Assembly (NCBI GenBank): GCA_013398015.1
Contig: VZRR01013412.1
Span: 123,170 to 187,169, forward strand
From: Oreocharis arfaki
Taxonomy: Eukaryota > Chordata > Aves > Passeriformes > Paramythiidae
DNA: 64,000 nucleotides
Reading direction: 5' to 3'
The notes beneath the pieces were generated by a model. It made no database searches and was not told where the DNA came from. It was given only the letters and a program-made list of their open reading frames with translations. This document shows positions 1-10,105 of this stretch, one piece after another. Every line of letters starts with the position of its first letter. The first letter of the stretch is position 1. Both the position numbers and the translations under genes were made by a program.

Positions 1-3000
1 TTGCCCACAAAATGGGTAGTTTTTGTATTCATTGCTCTTCTCTCAAGCACAGAAAATGACTGACTTATTCCTCACAGTATAAGTTCTAGGAAGGTTAGAT
101 ATTTAAAAAACAGAAAGAAGAGGTCAAAAAGTCTAATTCAATGAAAAGTAAGCTGCATCAATGCTTGCTCTCTTAGGTAGGCCCCAGGAACACTAGAGCA
201 GAGGGCTCCGATCTAAAATTTTACTCTCTCAAAACAAGGAACATTAAAAAATGGTAAAAAAATTGAAGCTGAAAAAAACAAACTGCCCTCTGACAGTCTG
301 CTGATAACATATACAAAACACAAAACTCAGGAGGTCATTGCTAGCAAGTATAATATGAGGCATACAACAAAAAACAGCTGTTAAGCAAATCAGTCAGTGA
401 AGTATTTACCTCAGAAGAAAGATAGGCATTAAAAATTAAACCTGCTAGGGAATTCAGCATGTATATTACACACTGAAATGGAAATCCTATGTCAAATTTC
501 TTCTTTATTCGTACATTAAGTTATCGCAACACGCTCTGTTAAGCTTTTAAAGAATGCAAGTATTGTGTACAAGCACATTTAGAACAGATGGAAAGTGAAT
601 TAATAATGGAGCAACAAAAGTGCATGATTTTGTACAGTACATCTCAGAATGAAAACATTGTATTTCCCATGGGCAAAGGGTCTAAAAATTTACAACACCT
701 GCCTGTACTCTTGTGTTACACACTAACCAAATTAATCACTATGAGACTTACTGGCCTGGAGCTGTGACTTATATCAAGCCAGTGTTTATCATGAAGTGGA
801 GATGACAAAGCTGTAAATTTGCAGGTTCAGTTGAGATCAGACCAAAGGGATCTATTTAGCTACATTGTTGTCATTCTGCTATGTCATTGTCAAAAAATTG
901 AGGTGACGGTACTTTTCATGTGACCATTATGAAAATAAAGACCTTTTAAAGTCTCCATTTGGTGACAATCCTCAAATAAGACAGAATTTCCACCAGGTTT
1001 GTCATATCTGGAGGCTATTACATGAATCTTCAGAAAAGATATCTGAAAGAAAAGGCCTCTAAACCAGTGGGGCAGAAAGAAAAAATAAAATAATCTTTTA
1101 AATACTAATACATTTCTGGAGAAATTAAATTTCTGGTCTTGACACTTTAAAGACTCCTGATGTTCCGGAGACACATTTTCACTGATGACAAATGAGTTAC
1201 AAAATCACAGCTCTCCTGAAGTTTATGTCTTTTTAATACTATTTAACAATAAAATATTTTCCCTTTCCTCTACACCTTGATCGAATAGTTTCAGTCAGAT
1301 TAAAGAAAAAACAATAATTTTCAGTATCAAGAAAGATGAAGATAGTCAAGTCAAACCTAATTACATGGAAATATGAACACAAAAAATATTTTTCCTGGAC
1401 AGTGGGCCAGATGAGATCTAAGGTTCCAACTCAGCTAATTACTCCAGTATATCCACTTCAATCATACAAGTAATTCCACTAATTTTGAAAAAGACTGGTT
1501 GCATGCTGTTTATGTTTGTCCAAAAAAAAGTTACATTTCATATCTGTGTATCTGTAACACAAAAGCACATCTGTCACTGAGGTAGATGTATGTGATATAG
1601 AGGAAATTTTACTTTGGCATGTTATTTTCCAATACATTGCATTTTTCCAGTAAGCTTTCAGGACATTACACTATCATTGTGAAATGGGATCAGCAGGGAA
1701 ATAGAAGATTCAAATATTTCCATTTTAGTAAGTGATGAATTTCTCTTCAGGTAATCACTTCCCAAATGCAACTTCACTACTGGAGTATACATTCAGTAAA
1801 AAAGATTGACAGAACATTTTTTTATTATTATTATGCTTATTCTTTTCAAGGGTGTGGGAGTTCCCTGCTTGAAATTTTATTTTCTCCAACAAAATTCTGA
1901 GTCTTATCAACCTGATGCAAAGAGCTACTGTACAATAAACTCAGTGATTGGACCTTTCAAAGGAACAACCAGCTTGGAAAGGAAGTGTGCATTAGTAGAG
2001 GTTTCAGAGCCATCGAAGCAAATGAGGAGTAACTGGGTTTCTTCCATTTACTCTTCCTTCAGCAGTTACCCTCTGATCAGTGTCTCATTAGAAACTCTTG
2101 GGGAAAAGTTATGATTCTTAGGTAAGGAAAGGCAGTTTCGTTAGATGGCACTATTTCCTCTAAAGCAGGACAGAAGAATTGACCAGAGCACTACATGGTG
2201 ACACCAGCTGAGAACTCCTGAGTGATGTTTAAATCAGAATCACTAGCCATGCAGGATCATTAAATAATCGTATGGAATTTTTAGAAGAGCATCGCAGCAG
2301 AACTGGAGCTCAGCCTAGAATAATATTCCTGATGGATGAGTAACATTTGCTTCAAATTCAATTGGATTGATTCAATTTCAGTATCACTGCCTGGCTCTTC
2401 CCTCTGTTTTAGAGAACTGTGGCTGAACAACAGCTTTTATCTTACATTGCGCTTCTGTGCATTACTTTAGACACAGAGTCTATGTGTACAAGTGCCTACA
2501 AACAAAGGCAAATAACTTAGTATATTTATTAGTGCTGCAGATCTCAACCAAACTTGTTGCCTATAATTTGTGTTTGGGACCAAGGGACTCCCAGCTTGAG
2601 TTTTAGACTTGCTTGAAAAAAGTTCTGCATTGGGTATTGTGTAGGAGAATAAAGATAAACATAACAAATAAAATCTTAGTTCAGGTACAAATAGAGTTAT
2701 AACACTGAAGTTTGGCAGAGAGATAGAGACAAATCTTTTTTATTGAACAAGCAGGTAACCTCTCAGGGAAAAAAAGTCAGTCTGCCTGCAGAGTGTAGTT
2801 TGCTTTTTGCTTTTTACTTTTAATATTCAGGAAGCATATAACTAAAAAAAAAAAAGCAAAAACAAACATGCACATTTAATTAGTCAGACCTTGAGAAGAA
2901 ATTTTTGGAGAAGAGACACACTGGAAGAGGTATCTGAACAAACTTTTATTTTTGCTTCATATTTGTGGGTGGACAGAGCAGGCTGTGCCATTTCACAGCA

Positions 3001-5396
3001 AAGATTTAGATAGCTAATCTGGGCAAACAGCTCTGGCATTTCCTCACTTGAATGCTTAATTTGTTAGCCTTCAGATTTATCTTACCTGCTTTTCACACAA
3101 ATGACAAACATGTTGCAATCCTTAAAAAAAAAATCTAACTGTAAACTTTCGTTCCTATTCCCTTAAAAAAAAAACAAAACTGAGAAAAGCAAACAAGTAG
3201 AAAAGAAATCTCAATGTGGAAAATCGTCATACCACTTCAAGTTCATCTGACGACATTCAGGGTTTTGAACAATATTTTATTGTTCCCTACAACCAGAATC
3301 TAGAAGATTAAACATTAAACAGTGCTATAAATACAAACTTCTTTCCATAATATGCACTTTCATAAACATATAGAAAATCTCAGCACAGTGAACACATTTT
3401 GAAACAGTTTCGTATTCTATGGGAGATTGCAAATGGGCTTGTCTGATGGGAGCAGGAACATGAAGTAAAATGAAAATGAACCTACCCGACACTGTACTAT
3501 TTCTTTTTCTTTTATATTCAGTTTCTGGTTTATATGTATTCCTTAAACTGCCATACTTTCACAGTCCCACAAAACCAAAAATTTATCTGATACCAGTACC
3601 TCAGAAGGCCAGTATTCTCAGTAGTTGGTTGCCCAGAATCAGCTTTCAGTGGCCAGTTGCTTGGACATCTGCCCTTTAAACAAGTCTTTACAAGACCTCA
3701 CCATTAATGTACAGCTGAAGCTTTTAATTTATCTATGGGACTTTCCTCTTAGGAAAATCGTCTTTCAAAAAATATCTTACAAGTTACTGTTTAATGATGC
3801 TGCATGAACTAAATTACCTTGCCCCCAGGGAAAAAAGTTCTGTACAGGTTAACTGGGAGTTTGTCCTCGAATAATACGTACTACATTTCACTGCATATTA
3901 TCAGGTCGTTTTACACAGTAACATGGCATATAAAGGAACTGCACAATCTCAAAGGCGTTAGCAAATTATACCTCTTTGAGAAAAACTGGGTTTTGTTTAA
4001 AAAAAAAAAAAGCAGCCTCAAAAGGCCAGATTCCTAACTCTGATACATGAGCGTATTTGCAGAGAAACTCTATTAATTTCAACTCTACTTAGTAATTCGC
4101 TCTGACTTCTGGGGAAAGTAAATATCTAGAATCCTAAATGCTAGAATGCAGTCCTCATTTCAGGAAAGTACCCTCTCTAAATGTCTATTGGGAATTACCA
4201 TTTTGGATCAAAGTACTTCCAAAATACTTTCTTATTGTGGCACAATATGTACTTGCATTGATTTCAGTGGACCTACCTGACAATAATAAAATTTCAATCT
4301 CTGCGTATGATACCTGAATTTAGTTAATACAAAACTGAATAAAATAATGAAATGGACTTACACATGGAAATGTTATTTCTATTATTTAATTAGAAATGCA
4401 ATTTTATCCATACTTTAAGGCTAAAAACCAGTGAAGTCTTCTCATATTTTTGGTCTAACATTTGAGAGCATTGAAAAGCACTTAAGAAATAACATGTGAG
4501 CTGACATTTAGGACCTAAATGCCAGTGGTCACTGCACGCCTCATAAAACAAGGAGGATTTTCTTTTAACTGAATTTAGCATTTTGTTACTAATATTCTTA
4601 TTACTTTGACCATTATTCTATCAGCTTTGTCCATTCTATGAGGCCTGCATCATGAGAATGGACTCGAACTTTGCCATTTGTTTCAGTGAGTGTGATACTG
4701 ATCACTCATATTCAGGAGACAAAGTCTAATGTATTTTCTCCTTTTTTTCCAGGACCTCTACAAGTAGAACTAACTGGAAAGGAATCTGAGTGTATGAAGA
4801 TGCACAACCATGCAAAGCACAATATGCAAATTGCAATTTAGAGGAAGAAAACAAAAAGCATGCTGCAGGTGCACCTGGGAACTTTTACTTCTGTGCATTA
4901 TATCTCAAATTCCTCGTCTTCAAGTGGTACAGGAAGATAAGATAATGAATTTGGACATCATTAGTGGAAAAAAAAGCAGAAAAAGTGGTGAAGCCCCACT
5001 CTTTCAGATGGGAGAGTATCTACAACTAACCACAGGCAGAAAAACAGGGAGAATATATTCCTTTTATGAAAAAAGTCACTGTAAGAAATTAGTCTTAACA
5101 TATGCTACTGACAGAAGACATGGGACCTCAAATTAGTTACCTCAGAGGACATAAGCTGACCCTCTTTCCCTCTTACAGAGAGAACTTACCATGTGTCATT
5201 CGCTTTTGTACTAGCGAACTCAAAAATTGTCTTCTGCACCACAGAAAACCAAAACCAAAAAAAAAAGTAGTAGGGGGATGTTAACATGTTGTCCACATTA
5301 GGACAGAAATAAGGTTTGATCAAGTTTCACCCCAAATCCTTTCACTTGTCTTTTCCACCATAAGGGAAACAGCAAACATCATCTGTCTCTCAGCTG
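1..5396. other. LRRC2 intron following the first coding exon; no gene seen
   Basis: I read this stretch on both strands for the next LRRC2 exon, looking for minus-strand sequence encoding the Trp- and Cys-containing segment that follows the N-terminal helix in LRRC2 proteins, and did not find it. The ORFs here are short (up to 108 codons), have no recognisable domains and sit in AT-rich DNA, so I treat them as chance. Short A or T runs occur near 2846, 3127, 3165 and 4001. Nothing else is recognised. Confidence 0.6.
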
Positions 5397-5442
5397 TGAT
5401 GATTAAACCCCAGATGGCAAAGTACCACACCACACTTACTCC

Positions 5443-5607
5443 NNNNNNNNNNNNNNNNNNNNNNNNNNNNNNNNNNNNNNNNNNNNNNNNNNNNNNNNNN
5501 NNNNNNNNNNNNNNNNNNNNNNNNNNNNNNNNNNNNNNNNNNNNNNNNNNNNNNNNNNNNNNNNNNNNNNNNNNNNNNNNNNNNNNNNNNNNNNNNNNNN
5601 NNNNNNN
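5443..5607. other. Assembly gap (165 N)
   Basis: An unbroken run of N lies inside the LTR, just before an ATA/ATG-rich simple sequence (from 5608). Open frames reported across it are artefacts of untranslated N. Confidence 0.99.
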
Positions 5608-5746
5608 ATAATAATAATGATGATGAAAAGAGAGAAAGAAAACACAAGAGAAAAAAATTATGCCCAATACAGCTGCTCACAACCTGCTGAACAACTCTTA
5701 ATCCATTCCCAAGAAACCATCAGTCACTCCTGGGCAGCTCCACCAG

Positions 5747-5754
5747 TTTATATA
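5747..5754 (-). promoter_or_regulatory. TATA-like box of the LTR
   Basis: The plus strand reads tttatata, so the minus strand has TATATAAA in the mid-LTR position expected for the U3 promoter of this element. It is inferred from position and sequence only; activity is unknown. Confidence 0.45.
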
Positions 5755-6120
5755 CTGAGAATAATGTTCTATGGCATGGAATATCATGTTCAGGTCAGCT
5801 GTCCTGGCTGTGCTACCTGCCGGCTCTTTGTGCAGCTCCTCACCAGCAGAGAACGAGACACCGGAAAGTCCTTGACTTAGCATAAGCACTACTTAGCAAC
5901 AATCCAGACAACAGCATGTTATCAACATTATTCTCACAGTAAATCCAAAACACAGCACAGTGGAACACCAGTTACAAAGAAGAAAACTAGCTCCCTGTTA
6001 CAAAGAAGAAAACTAACTCTATCTATCAATTCTTCAAGGAACCTCTCACACCAAAAAGAAAGCTTATCCTTGCTAGAGAATTCAGTCTGAAGGATGAATT
6101 TTTGGGGTTTTTTTGGTGGT

Positions 6121-6275
6121 TGTNTTAAACCCCAGATGGCAAATAAGTACCACACACTTACTCCCCAGCTCCCTGGTGGAATGGAGAAAATAAATGTAAC
6201 ATTTCTGCATTAAGAGCAGTTTAATAATAGCAACAAAGTAAAATATAATAATANACAGTTTTTAATGTAAGCTTT
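6121..6275 (-). mobile_element. Partial second copy of the LTR 3' part
   Basis: The plus-strand text 'ttaaaccccagatggcaa' followed by the 'accacac' and 'cacttactcc' words repeats the left end of the LTR at 5397-5442 and continues through 'agcagtttaataatagcaac', the stretch that is hidden by N in the first copy. Orientation is the same (minus). Only the R/U5-like end is present, and it fades into AT-rich sequence near 6275. Single ambiguous bases lie at 6124 and 6254. It is either the remnant of the other LTR of one deleted provirus or a separate truncated insertion. Confidence 0.65.
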
Positions 6276-7055
6276 GATAGAGATGGGGAAAACAAGACTG
6301 CTACTATGGCTGTTTTGAAGAGAAAGGTCCCACAGAAAGGACAGTCAGACTTTGTGTTACCCATGTCTCCTCATAGACCAGCTGCTCTGCTGTCGGTATC
6401 TTATGGGAAGCAAAATATTGCTTAAAGAAAAAAATTTAATATAATAAAAACAATAAAATTATCAGTGGGTGTAAACATTATAATCAAGGCCATCTTTAAT
6501 ACCCCAACAAGAAAAAAAAAAATCTATCAATTCTTATTCTCTTCACTGTTAACTATATGGAAGTAATTGAATGTGTCCACTAATTTAACTAGTTTTCTTT
6601 CTCCAGTCAGCTCAACAAAAAGAATTGAAGTATTTCTTAGCACTGAAACTTATGAGCATGTGTTCACAAATTCCATAATTAATAAGCCATATTTTTATGC
6701 AGCATATGAGAAATAAAAAGGTACAAAATGTGTTCCTTTTCTCTTCAATTTATGTCTACAGTAAATACTAAAATATACCATTAATATATCACAATCTACA
6801 TAGGAACAAGCAGGAACTAATGAAATACAAGTGTAGTTTGTGCTGCATTTCTCCTGCTATCATGTAAGGAAAGGAGGAAAGAAGTCGTTGAAATCAAACC
6901 CAAACCCCAAAATTTTAATAATCATAAATTATTATTTAATATATTTGTTGTATTTATTATATATATATTTGTATTTATTTTATTTAGTATATGGCAGTGT
7001 TAGTGGATAATAAGAGCAGATTTGGTTAAAATGAACAACACAAAAGTTGTCTTAC
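6276..7055. other. LRRC2 intron, AT-rich; no gene seen
   Basis: This is the part of the intron directly downstream (minus strand) of the LRRC2 coding exon. It has a strongly AT-rich patch around 6919-6990 with TATTTATTATATATATA-like sequence. No coding signal or named repeat is recognised. Confidence 0.55.
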
Positions 7056-7180
7056 TTCTCCAATGCACTTTTTTCTAATCTTTCTTTCTCCTTCTTCTGA
7101 CGTTCTTTGTTCTTCTTAACTCGAGTTTCCCACAGTCCTCTTATGACAGAAAAGTCAAATATTATCACCTGATGCCCCAT
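7056..7180 (-). CDS. LRRC2: LRRC2 first coding exon (partial gene, N-terminal 41 residues)
   Basis: This exon encodes the start of leucine-rich repeat-containing protein 2, a protein of unknown biochemical role expressed mainly in heart and skeletal muscle in mammals. The translation begins MGHQVIIFDFSVIRGLWETR and continues with a Lys/Glu-rich helix ending in EKSALE; this is close, residue for residue, to the N-terminus I recall for mammalian LRRC2 (MGH-V--FD-SVIR-LWETRVKK). The exon reaches 7201: its acceptor reads ttcttgcag before GAGAAGC on the minus strand, leaving 21 bases of 5' UTR. The start has a good context (A at -3, G at +4). The donor, AA then GTAAG at 7055-7051, splits the next codon in phase 2. 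The leucine-rich repeats themselves lie in later exons outside the window. Upstream non-coding exon(s) must lie to the right and were not identified. Neighbouring TDGF1 in divergent orientation agrees with the mammalian gene order. Confidence 0.9.
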
Positions 7181-7201
7181 ATTGTTGACATTAAGCTTCT
7201 C

Positions 7202-7849
7202 CTGCAAGAACAAGCCAACTCTTCAGAAAAGGAATAATGAGAAAAACAGAGATCCAAACTATCATGTTTCATTACAATTGATTGGGGAAAAGAGCTGAAG
7301 TCATAAGAAATATCAACATAGTATGTTTTCCACCTTAACCAATTTATCTAGGGTTTTGTGCTGTCAGTAATCAATGTAGCACACAAATGACTTCCACATA
7401 AAATCCAGAGCAACAGCTACACGTTGAATTTTTGTATTCCTTATGTTTTTTCTTTTCAAGATGAAAACAGAGTTGTAAAAAAAAAATACTGGTTTGATTA
7501 AGTAACACTGATGAAAATAGCTTTAAAGGCTATGCATTCTTAATAATTTCTGTGACTAATATTAAAATGAATGCTCATAAAGAATTTATGCATTTTAAAT
7601 CATGCAAAAGCACTTCATCTGGAGTTCTCATGTATTGATCTTTATGACCTCAAGCTATGCTATTTCAGTGGAATTTGTGAAATTCCAGTGTTCCCATAAG
7701 TATGTGCTTATCTGTGAAATGCATTGAAAGAAGAACTCCGTAACACACAAAAAAATTTACCTGAGGCTGAGACATGGGGAAGGTTTTATGAACATGTCAT
7801 GGTCCCCACTTATTAACATGTCTTTATTCTGGCCAGAACAGGGTTGCCC
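7202..7849. other. LRRC2 5' intron beside the coding exon; no gene seen
   Basis: Single-copy, AT-rich sequence with no recognised repeat, domain or motif. It separates the LRRC2 coding exon from the plus-strand LTR fragment. Confidence 0.5.
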
Positions 7850-8233
7850 TTGCAGCAGCCAGGAGGGGCATGGCCAGGACTCTGAGGTTTTTCACCTCAG
7901 CACATGGTGAGGTGGTCACAGCTGCCTTTTTTGGTTTGCTGGAATGTGTAGTCAGGTAACGCTAGGTTGCTCATAGTGAGCAATCACATGAGAATCATTT
8001 GCCTAACCTGTAAACTCTGTTATTAGCATTGATGTAGCTGTTTGGGTTTTTTTAATTTCATTGCTGTTTCCACTAAATCATTCTTATCTCAACCCGTGGT
8101 CTTTACCTTTTTGTGCCTCCCATTCTGCTCTTGATCCTGCTACAGGGGAAGGCAGGCAGTGGGAGACCATCACATTGTCTGGGGTGTTTTGAGTGGGAAC
8201 ACTAAGCTGGGGAATACCATTCCTAGATCACAA
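7850..8233 (+). mobile_element. Degraded ERV LTR fragment, plus orientation
   Basis: The words 'agccaggaggggcatggcca' near the start and 'ttcttatctcaacccgtgg' followed by 'tctttaccttttt' near 8085-8115 are characteristic of the downstream half of the bird LTR type also present at 5397-6275, here on the opposite strand. The 3' end is approximate: the region to about 8233 includes 'gggagaccatcac' and a 'taagctgggg' word resembling the LTR terminus. It is clearly more diverged than the minus-strand copies, and its left boundary is uncertain. Confidence 0.5.
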
Positions 8234-8342
8234 CCTAAGCAGAAACATATTCCAACAGCTTGGTATCAGTGTATCAGATTCCATGCGGTTAAGAGCTGAT
8301 GTCAGCCAGAAAAGGAAGGTCGAAGAATATGTACCCCCTCTG

Positions 8343-10105
8343 ATATAAAATGCTGGAAAACTGGTAGCAATGGACAAGGAGAAAGCTGAGGTACTCAGTC
8401 TTTAACGGCAACCTCTTTTCCCACCCTCCTTGACTGGGTGGACTGCAGGATGAGGACTGGAAGAGAAAACTCCCTCCCACAAGATCAGGTTCATGACCAC
8501 CTGAGGAACCTGAACATACATAACTTTTTGGGCCCTGATGAGATGCATATCAGAGCCCTGAGGGAATTGGCAGATGCAGTAAACAAGCCAATGTCCCTGA
8601 TATCTGGAGAGTCATGGAAGTACGGGTAAGCCCCTGCTGAGTAGAAAAAGAGAAATACTGTATCTATGGCTAGAAAGGAGGACCTTGGGCATTACTGAAC
8701 TGTCAGCTTCACTTCTCTGCCTAGGAAGGTCCTGGAACAGGTCCTCCTACAAGCTATGCTAAGGCACATAGAGAACAGGAAGATGGTTTGGGACAGACAG
8801 CACAGCTTCACTAAGGGCAGGTCCTGCCTGACCAACCCAGTGGCTTTCTGTGATGAAGTGACTACACCAGTGGACAAGAGAAGGACTATGGATGCCATCT
8901 GTATGGATTTCTGTAAACCCCTTGACACAATCCCTCACCATGTCCTTCTCTCTAGTTTGTCAAGACATGGATTTGACAGGTGGACTGTTGAATAGATAAG
9001 GAATTGGCTAGTTAGTCACACCCAGAGAGTAGTGGTCAATAGCTCAGAGTCCTGATGGGCATCAGTGACTAGTGGTGTCTGTATTGGGAGTCTGTATTGG
9101 GACCTCAGGAGTCTGTATTGGGACCAGTACTAGTCAATAGTTTATGATTTACACAAAAGGATCAAGTGCACCTTCAGCAAATTTTCAGAGGACATGAAGC
9201 TGAGTGGTGCTCTTGACACACGTGAAAGATGGGATGTCATCCAGAGGGGCATGGACAAGCTTGAGAAGTGGGCCTGTGAGCACTTCCCACTTCTTTTCCT
9301 ACTTTCCCACTTGGCATAAATGCAACTTGCTGCACCAAGTGCAAGTGCAAGAAGACGAAGTGCAATGTGCTGTACCTGGGTCAGGACAGCCCCTTACAGC
9401 ACAGGCTGGGGGATGAAGAGATCAAAAGCAGCTCTGGAGAGAAGGACTTGAGGGTGCTGGTGGGTGAGAGGCTGGACATGACCCAGCCATGTGCACTCAC
9501 AGCCCAGAAAGCCAATTGTGTCCTGGTGTGGATCAAAAGGAATGGTCAGCAGGATGAGGGAGGGGATTCTTCCCTTCTGCTGTGCTCTCGTGAGGACCCA
9601 ACCTAGACTGCTGCATCTTTATGTTCCTCCGCCCAGGAAAGACATTGGCCTGTTGGAGCAGTCCAGAGAAGGACCGCTGAGATGATTAGAGAGATGGAAC
9701 ACCTCTCCTTCGAGAAGAGGCTGTGAGAATTGGGATTGTTCAGCCTGGAGAAGAGAAAGCTCTGGGGTAATTTAAACTGTCCAGTACCTGAAGGGAGCCT
9801 AAAACAAAGATGGAGAGAGAAATTTTTTACAAGAGCATGTAATGATAAGACAAGCAAGAATGGATTCAAATTGAAAGAGAAGGTTTAGATTAGATATTCA
9901 GAAGAAATTCTTTACTGTGAGGGTGGCGGTAAGGCACTGGAACAGGTTGCCCAGAGAAGTAGAGGATTACCTATCCGTGGAAGTGTTCAAGGGCAGGCTG
10001 GACTCTGGGCTCTGAGCAACATGGTCCAGTGAAAGATTTCCCTGTCCTGGAACTGGATGATATTTAAGGTCCTGTCCAACCCAAGCCATTCTGTGATTCT
10101 CTGTG
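8343..10105 (+). mobile_element. CR1 LINE retrotransposon, 5'-truncated, decayed, intact 3' end
   Basis: This is a chicken-repeat-1 type non-LTR retrotransposon. From the left it shows the ORF2 lead-in ('acaaggagaaagctgaggta'), a reverse-transcriptase stretch (8753-8993) translating with MLRHIENRKMVWDRQHSFTK and later DFCKPLDTIPHHVLLS, then the C-terminal ORF2 and 3' UTR text ('ggttgcccagagaagtagag'), and finally the terminal octamers ATTCTGTG and ATTCTCTG at 10088-10103. The polymerase active-site box, FADD in functional CR1 elements, reads FSED (9182-9193), and the frame is broken several times, so it is dead. A small expansion around 9078-9121 repeats the phrase 'gtctgtattggga' three times. 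The 5' boundary is estimated from where CR1 similarity fades. Confidence 0.92.

Larger units (their letters stand above)
5397..6028 (-). mobile_element. Endogenous retrovirus LTR, apparently solo, with internal assembly gap
   Basis: This matches a common bird LTR type in reverse orientation. The plus strand carries the segment with a TATATAA-type promoter (5747-5754, reverse strand), the text 'tcagctgtcctggctgtgct' followed by a short insertion-like spacer, then 'tccttgacttagcataagca' and 'ttatcaacattattctcaca', all familiar from avian LTRs. The ends read TGAT at 5397 (or 5400) and ATCA ending at 6028, which fits the TG...CA inverted termini of LTRs. About 165 bases are unknown (5443-5607). 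No retroviral gag, pol or env sequence is attached, so it is probably a solo LTR. I recognise it from memory of bird repeats and do not assign a family name. Position 5978-6018 holds a near-perfect 19-base direct duplication (see findings). Confidence 0.72.

Noticed and set aside
5320..5667. Several open frames crossing the gap in the LTR
   Set aside because: They are open only because N bases hide stops; the known parts are LTR sequence.
1..7055. Second coding exon of LRRC2
   Set aside because: I searched the minus strand for the expected Trp/Cys-containing continuation with flanking splice sites and found none; it is probably left of the window.
8756..8995. Reverse-transcriptase-like frame as a possible domesticated gene
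   Set aside because: It is an ordinary decayed CR1 piece with a broken frame and an FSED active-site box.
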